From Adiantum capillus-veneris (taxonomy: Eukaryota > Streptophyta > Polypodiopsida > Polypodiales > Pteridaceae): a stretch of DNA of 64,000 bases. Made by a program: the position numbers and the translations under genes. Location: contig CM043944.1 of the NCBI GenBank assembly GCA_014529385.2, forward strand, positions 61,459,248 to 61,523,247. The letters run 5' to 3'. Position 1 is the first letter of the stretch, and every line of letters begins with the position of its first letter. Of this stretch, positions 47,690 to 60,363 are shown piece after piece. The notes beneath the pieces were generated by a model. That model did no database searches. It had not been told where the DNA came from and saw nothing but the letters and a program-made list of their open reading frames with translations.

Positions 47690-49172
47690 AATAAACCAGC
47701 GTACAATTCTTCCAGTATTGCATGGTTTATTTACTAGATACAAAAGAGCTTGATGATCTGTGAAGAACACAAATTTGTTTGCAAGCAAGTAATGCCGAAA
47801 TTTTTTTACAGCATAAATCATTCCTAATCCCTCTCATTTAGTGGTGATGTAGTTATTTTGTGCACTATTTAGCTGTCGGCTCGCATAACAAACTGGGATA
47901 TCCATTGTTCCGTCTCCAAGTTGAGCCAGAATACTCCCAATTGCATATGCAGATGCATCAATGTGAACATGGAATATCTTTTCCCAATCTAGTGCTTTAA
48001 GTATAGGTGCTAATACAAGGTTTTCCTTAAGCTTTTGGAATGAAGTTTCACATTCCTCAGTCCAGTCGAAACTGACTAATAAGCGATACAAAGGTTGTGC
48101 AATGACTGCATACATATATACGAATCTTCGATAATATCCGCAGTGTCCCGTGAAGGATTGTACCTATTTGGCATTAGTAGGCCTGGGCAAGTCTACTATG
48201 ACTCTAATTTTGTCTAGGTCAGTGGTTATGCCATTTCTTGAGACAATATGTCCTAAGATGCGGCCTTGCCTAACCATAAAAATGCACTTTTCCGGGTTGA
48301 GACAGATTTGATATGTTCTGCACTTCTCAAATACCTTTTGTAAATGGTCAATATGTTCTTCTCGTATAAGAGAGTGGACACAAAGATCATCCATATATAT
48401 TTCCAAGAATATTCTTAGGTATTCTTTGAACGCATGAGTCATTAACCTTTGGAAGGTAGCTGGGGCATTGGTTAGGCCAAATGGCATAACTCTATACGCA
48501 TATATTCCCCACTCTGTGGCAAATGCTGTTTTGTGTTGATCCTCCATTGCAATTGCCAATTGGTTATACCCTGAAAACCCATCTAGAAAGGAATAAGCCC
48601 GTTTTCCATCCACCCTCTCAAGCACATGTTCTGTGATCGGCAAGGGATAATTATCCCTTATTGTGGCTGCGTTCACTTTTTTGAGGTTCACACACACACA
48701 CACGCAGCTTTTCGTTCTTTTTGGGGACAACCACTATGGGTGACACCCAATCTGTATGCTCGATTTCATAGATGAATTCAACATCCATCAGCTTGTCAAT
48801 CTCCTCTTTGATTCGTTTAGCGAATGTGTCACTATATGTATAAGGACGCTGCTTGCTTGGTTTGGCATCTGATTTCAAAGGAATTGTATGTTGGCATATC
48901 GATGGATCAACTCCTTTGAGGTCTTTGTAGGACCATGCAAAAACATCTTTATACTTCTTGAGAAGTTGTGTTAGCAGTTCTTCTTCTTCAGGCTCTAAAT
49001 CAGTTGCTATATAGACAGGCTGAGGCTCTTCACCTGGCGCAGCGAGGTCTATCCGTTTTGCATTTTCCGGCCCATCATAAGATTCCTGGTTTATTCTTTC
49101 TCTTATTGGTGGTGTCATTATGATTTTTCTGTCTTGGATGGTGAATTTTTGATAGTGGGATGGTACATTCAT
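47690..49172 (-). pseudogene. LTR-E reverse transcriptase and RNase H
   Basis: RT from 49172: TIPLKSDAKPSKQRPYTYS, VSPIVVVPKKNEKLRVCV, YSFLDGFSGYNQLAI, MPFGLTNAPATFQRLM, and the catalytic EIYMDDLCVHS at about 48390. RNase H follows: HVHIDASAYAIGSILAQ (first Asp) and FFTDHQALLYLVNKP. A frame slip at about 48660-48730 in a (CA)n-containing stretch and stops near 47833 and 47680 break it. It copies element RNA to DNA inside the particle. Confidence 0.9.
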
Positions 49173-49677
49173 GTTTCCTTTTTCTGAATCCTCCTTACCA
49201 TCACTTTCTCCCTCATTAGTCCATACCTCTCGTAACGACCGTTTAGTTCTTGGTATTTCTTTTTACGCTCCATTTTGGTCCATTCTGGATCTTTTGTCTT
49301 TTCCTGTTTTGATTGTTGAGATTTTATTGATTTTGTTTCTTTTTTAGTCTTCCATGCTTGTTTTATTTCCTAACGCGTCCTTTCCCTTCGAACTCTTGAG
49401 AATCTTCCTGATATTTGATCTTTCACACAATCCTCTACCTTGACAAGCATTAGATAGTGATTTTTATCTTTTACCCTGGGCATCAGGTTCTCTCTAATTT
49501 TTTTTTCTACTCTCTTTTTTTTCTATAGCGTTCCTGGCGTCTAGGGTGTTGATTTACAAAATCATAAAACTTAATATTAGCGGTTGTCTCCCCACGCTCG
49601 CTTGAGCCGTCTGAACACTCGTTGTCTGCATCCTTATTTAACTCTAGATGCTCAGAGGAGTCATAAAACTCTTCTTG

Positions 49678-51513
49678 TTATGGTGAGTCTACATTCTCAT
49701 CTCCTACTGGTATAAGGCTTACCATGTAATAGGGTAGCACATCATAGCCATTCTTATCGCAAAATTTTGTCGTTGGGATATCTCTAATGGTACAGACATC
49801 CAATGTTGCTAGTATGTGTTCCCATTCCAGAGGTTCTAAGGCATCTTCGGGAAAAGGTTCCGAAATGTAATCCTTGTCCTCAATAGCTCTTTCTAAAATG
49901 CATTCCTCTCTTTTTAAGCTCCCACAATGTGAATCTCCGCACATCCATAGCTCTTTTTTATGCCCTAACCATGCTGGGAGTTCGGACCCTGCCAATGTAG
50001 CTGAATCAAATTGTTCCAATGGTGTCTAGTTCACATCCTTGTAACTATGGTCTTTTAGGTATATTTTAATTGTAGTCTCCCAACGTCTGAGGTATATGTG
50101 ATCGTAATCCCAATCCTGGACCATCTTTAATTGTCTCATGAATGGTCTTCCCAAGATGATCTCGTAATTGTTCGTTTTGTCGAAATCAACTATTGCAAAT
50201 GTATGCTCATACTCGATTACGCAAGAGGTGACAATTACTTTTTCTAAAAGTCCTAGTGGCTTTTCCATGAACCCATTTGCCAGTTGCAATTTCATTCTGG
50301 TAGCTCTCAAAGCCGGTTTTCCTCATTTTTTCCAGATTTCTTTGGTGGCGATAGAGACTCCCGCTCCATTGTTAAGAATAGCTTTGAAAACTACTCCTTG
50401 GAACTCTACTGGTAGTGTGGTATTTCCATCTTCTCCCTCATAATATTCTCCAACCTTGTTTAAAGGTACTAGCCTAGTGTTTAGTTGAGGCTTGTCCAAT
50501 TCTCTGATCCCTTCTTGAAGCTTCGAGGTAGGGTCTTTTACTCCAAATTTTTCTAAGCATTTGTCTATGGTGGTCCACATGTCTGGTCGTAACCTCAGGA
50601 GTTCAGCTAATGTGATTGTGCATGCCATAGGGGTGGACAATAACTCAATCAACCCTTGTGAATCCATCACTCTGTTGGGAGAAAGTCTTTGAGATGGGAA
50701 TGCTCTCACCTCAGACTTAGCTTTATACTCCCCTAGGTATGAGGGTAGAGTTTTTAGCGAGTCTGGTTGGCTGTGCCCTGAACTAATTGAACCCTGGTCT
50801 CCCTCGTGTGAATGTATATCAAAGTTCATTTGTGATCGTGCCTCAAACTCTTCAATGGGAGGTAAGATCTCATTTTTCTCCTTTCTCATGTTATTTATTT
50901 GGTGGTTCACCCTATTAGCTTCATTTTCTTCCCGTATTTGCTTCCACATGTCATCTAGACTGTTACAATCCTTACCCATTTCTACCGATGTTTTAGGCTG
51001 GAAACCATCAATTGTCTCATCTATTGTATTTGGCACTATGATAGGTTCTCTCCTAGACTCAGAGGCAGTCATGAGTCTCTCCTCCATGTCTACTTGTTTC
51101 TCTAGAGTTGGTTTGATAGGGGTTGGAGCTGGTACCTCGTACCAACTTGCAGGTTTACCAAGCGGATTTTCTATCAAGGATTGGGCTGTTTTAATCATCT
51201 TTTGACACATTTCCAACCTCTGTTTTTTTATTTCCGCATATGGATAAGTCATCCATATTTGCTCTTGGGTTTGTTTGTTTTTGAGTCTGGCTTTGTATGC
51301 TTTTAAAAGTGCGTCCAACTGCTCATTTACTTTTTTTGCCAGCACTGATCCTCCTGATCCTGCACTTTTGGGTTCTACTATTTCCTTCGACCCTATTGTT
51401 GCCGCAGTGTGTGAGCTTAAACTAGTTAGATCCTCTAACCGCTCTAATATATCCTTTGTGTGTTTTAACTCCTCAGATAGAGCCGTTCGCTCTCGTTCTC
51501 TCCTGGCTTTCAT
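49678..51513 (-). pseudogene. LTR-E protease (canonical position) with degenerate active site
   Basis: 396 open codons at 50323-51513 are mostly linker (coiled N-terminus, LTSLSSHTAATIG) ending with the retropepsin start FKAILNNGAGVSIATKEIW; the catalytic Asp expected before N-G is Asn. The rest of the fold, in 50026-50310, includes LQLANGFMEKPLGLLEK and EIILGRPFMRQLKMVQDW, closely matching LTR-A (EMILGRPFM, VHDW). The downstream frame 49678-50019 leads to RT. This links LTR-E and LTR-A to one lineage. Confidence 0.8.
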
Positions 51514-51618
51514 ATGCGCCTTTCTAGCTTTCCAAGTGCTTCTCTAATTTTTCATTTTTGCACTTGGGGCATCGGTCTTTGGCTCTTTGATTATGGGTTT
51601 GTTTGTCATTCTTTGAGC

Positions 51619-54285
51619 TTATGCTCGTGTCACTGCCTGAATAGGTATTACTGTCTCGTTTTCTGACCCTCCACTAGAAGGCACTGCTTCCAGCATGTTC
51701 AAAGTAGTTTTTGCTCCTTTGCTCAGGTTCTTAGGGCAATTAGGAATCAAGTGAGTAATTCCAAACTCAGTGCAATACCCGTTGACTCTAATGATTTTAT
51801 CGTGAGGACAGTCTCTTAGCCAATGATCTCCACCACACTTGCAGCAGGGTCCCTTAGGCTGTTGAGGTGCTCCTTGAGCTCCTCTTTGTTGGTATACATG
51901 CCTCTGCCCTCCCATGCCTCCGTTGGTTATGAACAACAATGTTCGTTCATCCAAGCTGTATCTTCCTTCTCCTGCTACATGTGCACTTGTTGGTGGTCCT
52001 ATACTTCCAATCATGCTCCAAGGTTCTGGCGTTGTGGGTTCTTTCGGTGGATAGTAGACAGGATTTGCACCATATCCATTGGAATCTTCGCAATATGCAT
52101 GCATAGGTACCAAATACTTCTCTTTTGGTTCATTTACCATTGGTGTGTATCTTATGCCAACTGGTCGTAATCCTGGTAGGGGTGGTTGTTGCCCCAGTAT
52201 TGGTTGTGGTCTTTCTACACCTACAGGTCCTGGTAGGTTGCCTGCTTGATACCTAGGCATCGATGGAAGTTGAGGAGATGCTACCTAAACTTGGGGAGAA
52301 TATGGTCGCTCTCTCACATATCCCTTGTTATAATAACATTCCTCCGTCACATGGTTTGTCCATTTTTGTTCAATAGCACACCACTTTGGTTGTTTAGCCT
52401 AAGGCTTGGCATACATATTAATTTTTTTTAGCACTTCCTCCACAAGATGCTCCTGGCTTACAGCTACTTCTCCTTTCGGTGTCGTCTTAGCGGACTTGCT
52501 TCCACTTTGTTGTGAGGATGAATCGTCATCAAGATCCTTGAATTCACCCTCCTTGTAGACCGCACAATTGTCTACAAGGTAAAGAGCCTCCTTGGTTAAC
52601 TCATTTAATGTTGTGCTCCTCTTCATATGTAAGTCTTTCTGGAGATCTGTGTTCCTTAGTCCTTGAATAAATATAAGCATAAGTCTAGATTGAGTTGGCA
52701 GTCCTTCCACAGGGTAGAACTTCACATATCTTTTTAGTCGTAGGGCTGCCTTTCGCACAGATTCCCCTTCTTTTTGTTTGAATTTATGGATTTGTGAGAA
52801 TATATTATGACCTATCCCCCTTTGTGAGAATTCCTCAATAAACTCGTCAAACACCTCCTCCATAGACTTAAAGTCTCTACGCTCCACAGAGTCAAACCAA
52901 GTAGCGGCATCCTCTTCTAGGGTAAGTCCAAACCATGCGAATTGAGTAGGGAAGTCCAACACTTCTTCAACTCTAATTACACACACAAAGGCTGCTACAT
53001 GATCCCTAGGATCTCTGTTTTTGGTGTATTTCTTGTTTACCCATTTTTGCACCTGAGAAGGTCTAATTCTACGATGGTCTACAAATCTCATCATTGGTTC
53101 TCCTCGTCCCACTCGATATACCTCCTCTTGCCTTCGGTAGTGGGAGGGTTCCTCTCCCAAAGGTGCCCCTAAGCCATAATTTCTGATGGTTCTTGCAAGA
53201 GGTGGTTCATCTCTTCGCACTTGTCCTATGGGTTGTCTTCCGGGCTGTGCCAACTCTTGAGTTTTTGCCTTACTCTCGCCTTGATACTGTGAATAGAGTG
53301 GTGGTTCTTGTAAATATCTTAGCCCTCGTGCGACTGGATAACCATCTCTATTTTGGTCTTGTTCTAATGTCACACTTTGTTGAAGCCATGCCTGCAATGA
53401 TGGTTGGGTTGCTTGTTGGTTCTGGTAGTTGAACGTCTGTTGTCAGTTAGAATGTGATGTTGCGTCGTACTCTTCTGAAAATGGATTTGTCGACTTGCTA
53501 GGGGTATAGGTGGACCTTGGTACTTCTTCGGGGCCATATGTTGATGTTTTTGGAACTGTTGCATTTTCTACCGCCTTTGGGAGAATTCGTTTGTATTCTC
53601 GCCCGTACCTATCAAAACGAAAATGATATCCTTCCCCATAGCAATTTCATAAGAGAATAAGTAAATAACCTTGTCTTTTCTTAATTCATTTGGGTAGGGT
53701 TCTTTGCATCGAAAATAAGAGACCACTCCCTCGCTCTCATGCTTGTAAATTCCCACATTCTCATTATAGGTAGAGACCCTGGTTTTTTTTTTATCATACA
53801 TAAAAAGAGCTCCAGGTCGATCAATTTTTGGAGGCGGATCTTGAGCCTCTGAGACCATTTTTCCTTTTTCCATATCACATTATCTCCATATCTATTGTAA
53901 TCCTCAGGGTTACTAACTATCAGATAGTGGTTCCCCTTTTCATCTCGGAATCTATCTCCATCATCATAGACTCGAATTATCTCTAGTCTTTGAGCAGGTC
54001 TTTCTTCTATACAAATACACTTGCATCCCCGATAGTCAGAATAAACTAGGGCTCCCCTAGAGTTTGTTCCTTCTAAGAAGATTATAGAGTGAATTTGGCA
54101 TCGTTTAAAGGGTTTTGGGAGGTACTTCCTCCTAGCATTGGTCCTTCACTGGAGAAATCTCCTGGCTGTTGACTACCCATCATGAAGAAGGACTTATCTG
54201 ATGAAGTGTCAGTATCACTACCCTCCTCAATGATTGGTGCTAATGGATCTAGCCTTGCCCGAGTTACACTCTCCTTAGTGGACAC
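51619..54285 (-). pseudogene. gag: LTR-E gag with zinc knuckles
   Basis: Starts MSTKESVTRARLDPLAPIIE at 54285. The capsid domain in 52399-53397 includes YTKNRDPRDHVAAFVCV, EEDAATWFDSVERRDF and KQKEGESVRKAALRLKRYV. The nucleocapsid (51619-52260) has CCKCGGDHWLRDC and a second knuckle whose second Cys is Phe (CTEFGITHLIPNC). It is broken by stops near 54080, 53567 and 52399. The knuckle pair and the Leu-rich tail after it parallel LTR-A. Confidence 0.82.
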
Positions 54286-56350
54286 TAAGCTACCCTAATC
54301 ACCTACCACTTTTTGGTCTCTAGGAATGTGTCTTCCTGATCTTAAATTCATCGAACTTAGAAATGCAATTTATCACAAATCCAACCACTCACCTGGCAAG
54401 GGATCAGTTTTCGCACAACTTCTTGCCTTGCCCCTGAATATACCTATACACAAGCGTTTAATTTCGGCGATCGAATCAAAGCATTTAACCGCTAGAGGTG
54501 GTCTTAGTAATGATTGGTATAACTGGAGGGTTAACCTCAACCACTAATGTACTTTATACACCTCGGATGTTCTTGATTAGATTAGCTAATCTGGAACTAT
54601 ACTTCACTCGAATGTTTGTCAGTTTAGAAGGAAAGTCTTTATTCCGTCTTTGCTCCGTCAAAAGGTCAAACAAGGTCCAATTTCACTTCTGAAAGAAATT
54701 ATGGAACTCTTAAGTCAATTGGAACATCACTCTATGTCCACAATCAGATTTTGACCTTAATAAGCCCCTGTAGACATCCTGCGCATAGGATGTCTACCTG
54801 CTCTGTTTTGGCTGAAATTTGCTCTATAGATTCCCCTTCATGTGCTGAGTCCACAGCTGCTCTCACTTTTTGATTTGGACACCTACAAGCTGGTCAACTG
54901 GTCAGAAATCTGTTCCAGTAGCCTGATGTTGGTCTGACCAATCAAATCAACTCCAATTTGGACCAAAATTGACTAGGAGACTTGCCTCAGGCTATGCAAC
55001 ACCCTGCTATGCCTACAATCAGATTTTGACTTCAATAAGACCCTATAGACATCCTACGCGTAGCATATCTACCTGCTCAAAATTGCTCCAAATGCAAACC
55101 ACATACTCCTCCAAAGGTGCTGATCACTCTGGTATGCTCACAATTGGATTTCGAGTGCTAAATCACCGTGAACACATCCTACATGTAGGATGTCTAAGTG
55201 ATCTGTTTGACCCCAAACTTGAGCCACATCTTCCCCTTGATGTCAGCAACCCAATGCTATGCTTAGATTCTAATTTGGATTTCAAAAGAAACCACAGACT
55301 CTTCCAAAGGTGTTGATCACTCTGGTATGCTCACAATTGGATTTGGAGTGCTAAATCACTGTGAACACATCCTACATGTAGGATGTCTAAGTGATCTGTT
55401 TGACCCCAAACTTGAGCCACATCTTCCCCTTGATGTCAGCAACCCAATGCTATGCTTAGATTCTAGTTTGGATTTCAAAAGACCCCAATTTTAGCTATCC
55501 TAGCCTTTTTTCAGTCAAAAGTGCTAAAGTCTTCTTAAAGCCCAATTTTCTCTCCCAATTGAGATGAAACCTTTCTCATGCACTCAATAAATCATGTAGA
55601 TCATGCTCATGAAGCCATCCTATGGTTTTGGTTTTAAAATAATGCCTTGGCACAATTTGGGTAGGATGTCTGGCGATTTCCTTTCTTTTGTCTTTATCCT
55701 GTCAAGATATGGTCAGACTTCCACTTTCCAGGAAAAAATAGGATAACACCTACCTTCTAAACACATTGGTCAACTCAGATTTTCAAAATTCTCACCAGAA
55801 CACCCTGTAGACATCCTACGCGTAGCATGTCTACTGGCTTAAAATTTGATTTTTTTCTGACAGAAGTACTCCCTATGCTCTGTAGCTCTCTCAGAAATAC
55901 TCACAGAAACTTTTGAACTTCAATTCAACTTCTAAACACTCTTTTCCGTCTCTTACAGCTCTTTAATAAGCCTAACAGCAAATATAACATGCATGAAGTG
56001 CTCCAGATCATAAATCATGATGTCCTACTTACCCTACTCCTACTCATCATGTGAGATGGTGATTTTGGTGTCTCAATTGCTTCCTGGCCTCTCCGGAATC
56101 TCAAGCTATCCTTTCACCGCCTCTACCACTCCAACTCCTACTCTCTACACCACAACTTAACTAATACCTAAAACTACCTAAGTCTACCTAAGTCGAAGGA
56201 TATAGGCCAGACACTCACTCCCTAGACTCTTCCTAAGACCTAGAGAGTCTCCTACCCTCTGATCCTATCTAAATGTAAAACAAGACTCTCGCAAGCCAGA
56301 GAATCCCTATCCTCAAGGACTAGTCTCGGTCACCTACCTAGGGTTGGCAT
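54286..56350 (-). repeat. LTR-E 5' leader with palindromes and a 193-bp tandem duplication
   Basis: No coding frame supported. Palindrome copies (core CATCCTACGCGTAGGATG or variants with ACATGT centre) lie at about 54771, 55047, 55171, 55365 and 55809. Two tandem units with a 193-bp period start at about 55111 and 55304, each with one copy. The flanking phrases resemble those in 41431-42500. Confidence 0.75.
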
Positions 56351-56368
56351 CCCCGACAGCGGCGCCAA
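56351..56368 (-). other. LTR-E primer binding site (tRNA-Asp-like)
   Basis: Minus strand TGGCGCCGCTGTCGGGGA, one base from the LTR. It matches the LTR-A/tRNA-Asp site at 16 of 18 positions. Confidence 0.75.
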
Positions 56369-56369
56369 T

Positions 56370-56803
56370 GTTGGCGGATACGCCGCGACGGACGTCAACA
56401 CAGCGATAACTCACCTAACAAGATTTGTCAGCTAAGGATGAAGCTCGACCCGCAGGTGCGTGGAAGCAAGCATAGGGTGTCAACCTACACTCGACCGACT
56501 ATTGACTACTTCCTATAGAGGTCTCTACCCAATTTCTAAGCTACAGCCTTTAAGAGTACATAAGAGGAGATTTCCTACACCGCTTTCAAGAGCCAAATAC
56601 CCATCAAATGTTCTCAAAACGCTATGGAACTTGAAGGAAACCCTATTAACACCAATAGGTTGCTCTCCCTAAGGTCCATGAACCAAAACCTCAACCCTAA
56701 ACACCCAGTGCAAAATCACGTAGGATGTCTGGTCGAAATTTGCAAGTCGTCGTTTCTGAAAATTAAAGTGCCTAATGTGTAGCTCTACTCATTGTGAACA
56801 CGT
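56370..56803 (-). repeat. LTR-E 5' LTR (right copy), first part
   Basis: Starts TGTTGGCGGATACG and aligns with 37351-37785. It is cut by LTR-F at 56803; the remainder is 62498-62991. Contains the palindrome half-site near 56717. Confidence 0.9.
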
Positions 56804-58768
56804 TGTGAGTGGGATGAAAACGCACACAGCGCCTCTATAACGACCCGACACACACTCTTGGGAAGATACACACACACACACTATGGGGCACCACTCGGCT
56901 TACACAACACACCTGGCCGAGACAGGGAACACACCTATGGAGTGAGAGGAGAGATACTATCCACTTTCCCACTCCACACAGAGACATACACACACACACA
57001 CACACACACCCAAAAAACTCAACTCAAAAGAGGATAATTTTTGATGTCTAGATACAAATGAGCTTGGGCTAACACCAATGGGGCAAATAGCTCACACAAT
57101 ATGGGTAAAATAAGCCAGATACAATCACAAACTGGAGCAGAAACTTCACTCATAGAAGAAACTTACACAGCCAAAATAGCAGAAAAATGTTAAGTATGGA
57201 GTCTGATTTACCCTTGTAATTTTCTGTGGTAAAAGCGTACATTTGTAAGGCCCCCATTATGAGGAGAAGCCATCGTGCGCGAAGGAAAATCACTCACCGG
57301 AAACCAAAATTTTCACGGACAAGAATCAGGGGCAACTTTAAAGGCTCCGCCCCCGATACTTTTTTTCGCCGGAATATTCTTTTTCGCCGGAATATTATGG
57401 CCGGACGGCGGCCGGAAAGTGGTCGGAAAACAACCGGTCGGTTGGCCGGTGGCCGGTAGTCAATGGCCGATGGCCGGTGGTCGGAAGTCAATGGCCAGTG
57501 GCCGGTGGTCGGAAGTCAATGGCCGATGGCCGGTGGCCGAATTCAAAAGCGGACTTGTCTTCTCAAGGGCAGCCACACATGGGCGGATTGGAGGGTCCGA
57601 TTTGGACTTATTCGCACAAGGGCGGCTACACATGGCTGTCTCTCATAAGAGAGGGCAGCCCTTTTGGCCTATAAAAGGAGGCCATTTCTACACACATTTC
57701 ATAGTGTGAAGTTGATGCAACAAGGTGAGTGTGAGGTGGTGAGAGTGAAGCAAGGCGGGAGCTCCATTAAGGGTATAATCCCTTTGTAAACTACTTCTTC
57801 TTTTGAAGTGCTAAAGCCATTGAGTGGCTACTTTCCCGTGGACGTAGCCCACATTGGGTGAACCACATATATCATGTGTACTCTCTCTCTCTCGATCTCT
57901 CTCTACTCTAGTATAATCTCTTGTGTGTGAAATCTATCTCTCTCCATTAAGTAATCTACTCAAAAATCTATTTAGCTACGTCTTATTTCCTAACAAAAAA
58001 AAGTGAGGAATTTGGCAAAATGGACAGCACCATCGCATCTGGAACGGCCCAAAACCCCAGTCTACAATGTCAAAGTGCTCAAATCCGACCTCGGATGAGC
58101 AGTTTAGGGCCAAAACAGGCTCCAAAAACCCCAAAAACAGACCTGCGACTGTTTCTCCTCTCTCCTCCATGTTTTTTCTGGTCTTCTCTCTGTTTTTTCA
58201 GTTCCCACACTTAGCTTTATTACTTGGGCACCCTTGGCCTTTTAGATGACCTCAAATGGACCCCGAACAGGCCAAAAACTGACCTCGCAGTGCATAGTTG
58301 TCACCCTGCTGCATCCATCCACACACCTGGCACTCAGTTTTTTTCAATAATGCATCCCGCCACCACGTGAAGTGGCCCCAAAAATTGGTCCTCATGATGA
58401 CCTTTCTGCATAATCATCACAAGAAAACACCCACGTTGTGCCCGTACTTCTCCACGTGCAAGTATTGACCCCATTCGGCCTCCTGACGCCACTAGATTCC
58501 ATCTGACGCACCTGCTTACCTTATGTTGTCGGCCCACGGATAGCTTCCTCGAGACGTTTTACACGCTACCAACTCCTCATTATTGTAGAAAAAACACATT
58601 GGTACTGGTAACGATGAAAATCGATGCACTATGTACATGTTGTCCTACCTGCACACATGTGGGCCCCACGTAACCACCTGGCTCTGGAAAATGGGCAATC
58701 CTTTATTTGATGCACCATGCATGGATATGTACATATGCGCAATTCCTTGATCCAAAAAACTCCTGACA
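56804..58768 (-). repeat. LTR-F 3' LTR (left copy) with an 808-bp insertion
   Basis: Parts 56804-57187 and 58001-58768 total 1152 bp and align with the right LTR at roughly 95% by eye. Both begin with CA-repeat-rich sequence. A PPT-like run (minus TAGGGGGTGAGCAAATTA) lies at 58769-58786. Confidence 0.9.
57188..57995 (+). mobile_element. Solo LTR of an unidentified element
   Basis: 808 bp with inverted ends TGTTA...TAACA, flanked by AAAAA on both sides (57183-57187, 57996-58000), absent from the right LTR-F LTR. A TATAAAAGG box lies at 57670-57678 on the plus strand, so transcription would run rightwards. It holds three near-exact 30-bp units built on GGCCGGTGGTCGGAAGTCAA at about 57441-57535. 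Confidence 0.8.
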
Positions 58769-58818
58769 TAATTTGCTCACCCCCTAGCCTGCTAGAGCAT
58801 TGATGCTCAGAAGCAGCA

Positions 58819-60363
58819 CTAGTAGATGCTCATTCCACCTGGATCAAAAGGCCAAAGGCTTATCGCCTGATTCACAAGAAGCATCATAACACCACACCTA
58901 CATTTGTCAACAATCAACCAAAATGCACCATAGGCATATCCAACTAACATATCCGCCCTGTCTAGAATTCCAAAAGCATAAATATTGCATGCCACATTTA
59001 ACCCAACCGATAGAGACAACTCAAGTGACTCATCACCTGGCATCTTGGCTTCACCAGCCATAGCAACAACCTGCAAATCATGCACCCAAGTAGATAAAAT
59101 CATTGTGTGAAGGTAAAGTTGTTGATATCCAAAGCACAAAAGTATCCCCGCAGCACACATATCCCTAGCATAGGCATCCACATAGCTGAGATTGGACTCA
59201 TGTATGCCAAACCCCTTCTCATCATCATAAGCGTACTCATCATCACACATAACTTCATCCACATCATAATCATGGCTATCACCACTATCCATAGCTTCTA
59301 GCATAGATTCATCAGTCTCCAAGGATATAGATCCCTGCTCTAAAGCACAATCATGCTCACAAATCCGTTCAATCACTGCACACACATCAACACATGGCTT
59401 CAAAACAGGCTCCACATCCAACAGATCCACAACATGGCTCTCAACCTTGCCCTCTTCCCTTATTTCCAAGGAACTAGTATCCAAAGATACGTGCTCATCA
59501 TCAATAACCTCAACCTCACACTCACACCTAGAATCACAAGGTACATAAGTAGCCAATGCATCCTCTTCAAGACTTTTCAATCCTGTATCCAAAGCATTAC
59601 TCACCTCTTTAGGCTCTTCCATAAATCTGTCAACCTGCAAGACCTCTTTACGCTTCACAATAGATCTTGGGAAGAAACGAGAAACATCATAGGATAGGCT
59701 ACTTTTCACCTGCTTAGGCTTAACTTCATCTTCCATGTCAAATCCATCTTGATGCATACCTGTATTGATACCATGTTCCTCAAGACGCTTAAACTTACAT
59801 TCCTTGTGCTTTGCAATGCATACTGCGTCTTCAAAAGACTCGGGCCTCTTCAACTCAACCTCGAACCGCAACCAAGGTGACAAACCATCAAGAAAAGAAC
59901 TTTTCTTCAATGAACAAGGGGGGGTCTCATCCTTAAGAGAAACACACCAACGAGTCCATAAATCTGTAAAACCTTGTACATAGGCATCAACACCTTGACA
60001 AGAATCTTGCTTAAGAGCATTGAGCTCATTCCATACTGCATTTGCATCTTTCACAACTTGGAAACGCTCTAAAAAAGCTTCTATAAACTTGCCAAGACTC
60101 AAACCATAAGAAGAAGCCACTGCTTCTTTAGCTCTCAAATCCATGAACCAAACACGGGCCTCATCTTTCAAAAGCAATCCAAATAGCCTCAAAATCTTCT
60201 CCTCATCATACATATTGTTGCTTATGCATGCCACCTCGACTTGCTCCAGAAAGTCTTCCGCATCTTCACCACGTCCTCCATGAAATTTCGGATAAGAGAA
60301 AGCCATGGCTACCCAAGTTACAATGCTTTGAGAACCCCTTCGAACACACGTGCAAGAACCCAA
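58819..60363 (-). CDS. gag: LTR-F Gag with acidic C-terminal extension
   Basis: An intact ORF of 514 codons. Residues 20-210 are a retrotrans_gag capsid domain (FSYPKFHGGRGEDAEDFLEQ, EARVWFMDLRAKEA, SLGKFIEAFLERFQVV, FLDGLSPWLRFEVELKRPES). No CCHC knuckle follows. Residues 230-400 are strongly acidic (VDEVMCDDEYAYDDEKG), and the C-terminus (400-514) is hydrophobic and Cys-containing, ending WPFDPGGMSIY close to the PPT. It should form the particle for the element's own RNA, with RT and integrase supplied by a partner. An inner Met at residue 20 (MAFSYPKF) may be the true start. Confidence 0.88.
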   Translation of the reverse strand: MGSCTCVRRGSQSIVTWVAMAFSYPKFHGGRGEDAEDFLEQVEVACISNNMYDEEKILRLFGLLLKDEARVWFMDLRAKEAVASSYGLSLGKFIEAFLERFQVVKDANAVWNELNALKQDSCQGVDAYVQGFTDLWTRWCVSLKDETPPCSLKKSSFLDGLSPWLRFEVELKRPESFEDAVCIAKHKECKFKRLEEHGINTGMHQDGFDMEDEVKPKQVKSSLSYDVSRFFPRSIVKRKEVLQVDRFMEEPKEVSNALDTGLKSLEEDALATYVPCDSRCECEVEVIDDEHVSLDTSSLEIREEGKVESHVVDLLDVEPVLKPCVDVCAVIERICEHDCALEQGSISLETDESMLEAMDSGDSHDYDVDEVMCDDEYAYDDEKGFGIHESNLSYVDAYARDMCAAGILLCFGYQQLYLHTMILSTWVHDLQVVAMAGEAKMPGDESLELSLSVGLNVACNIYAFGILDRADMLVGYAYGAFWLIVDKCRCGVMMLLVNQAISLWPFDPGGMSIY

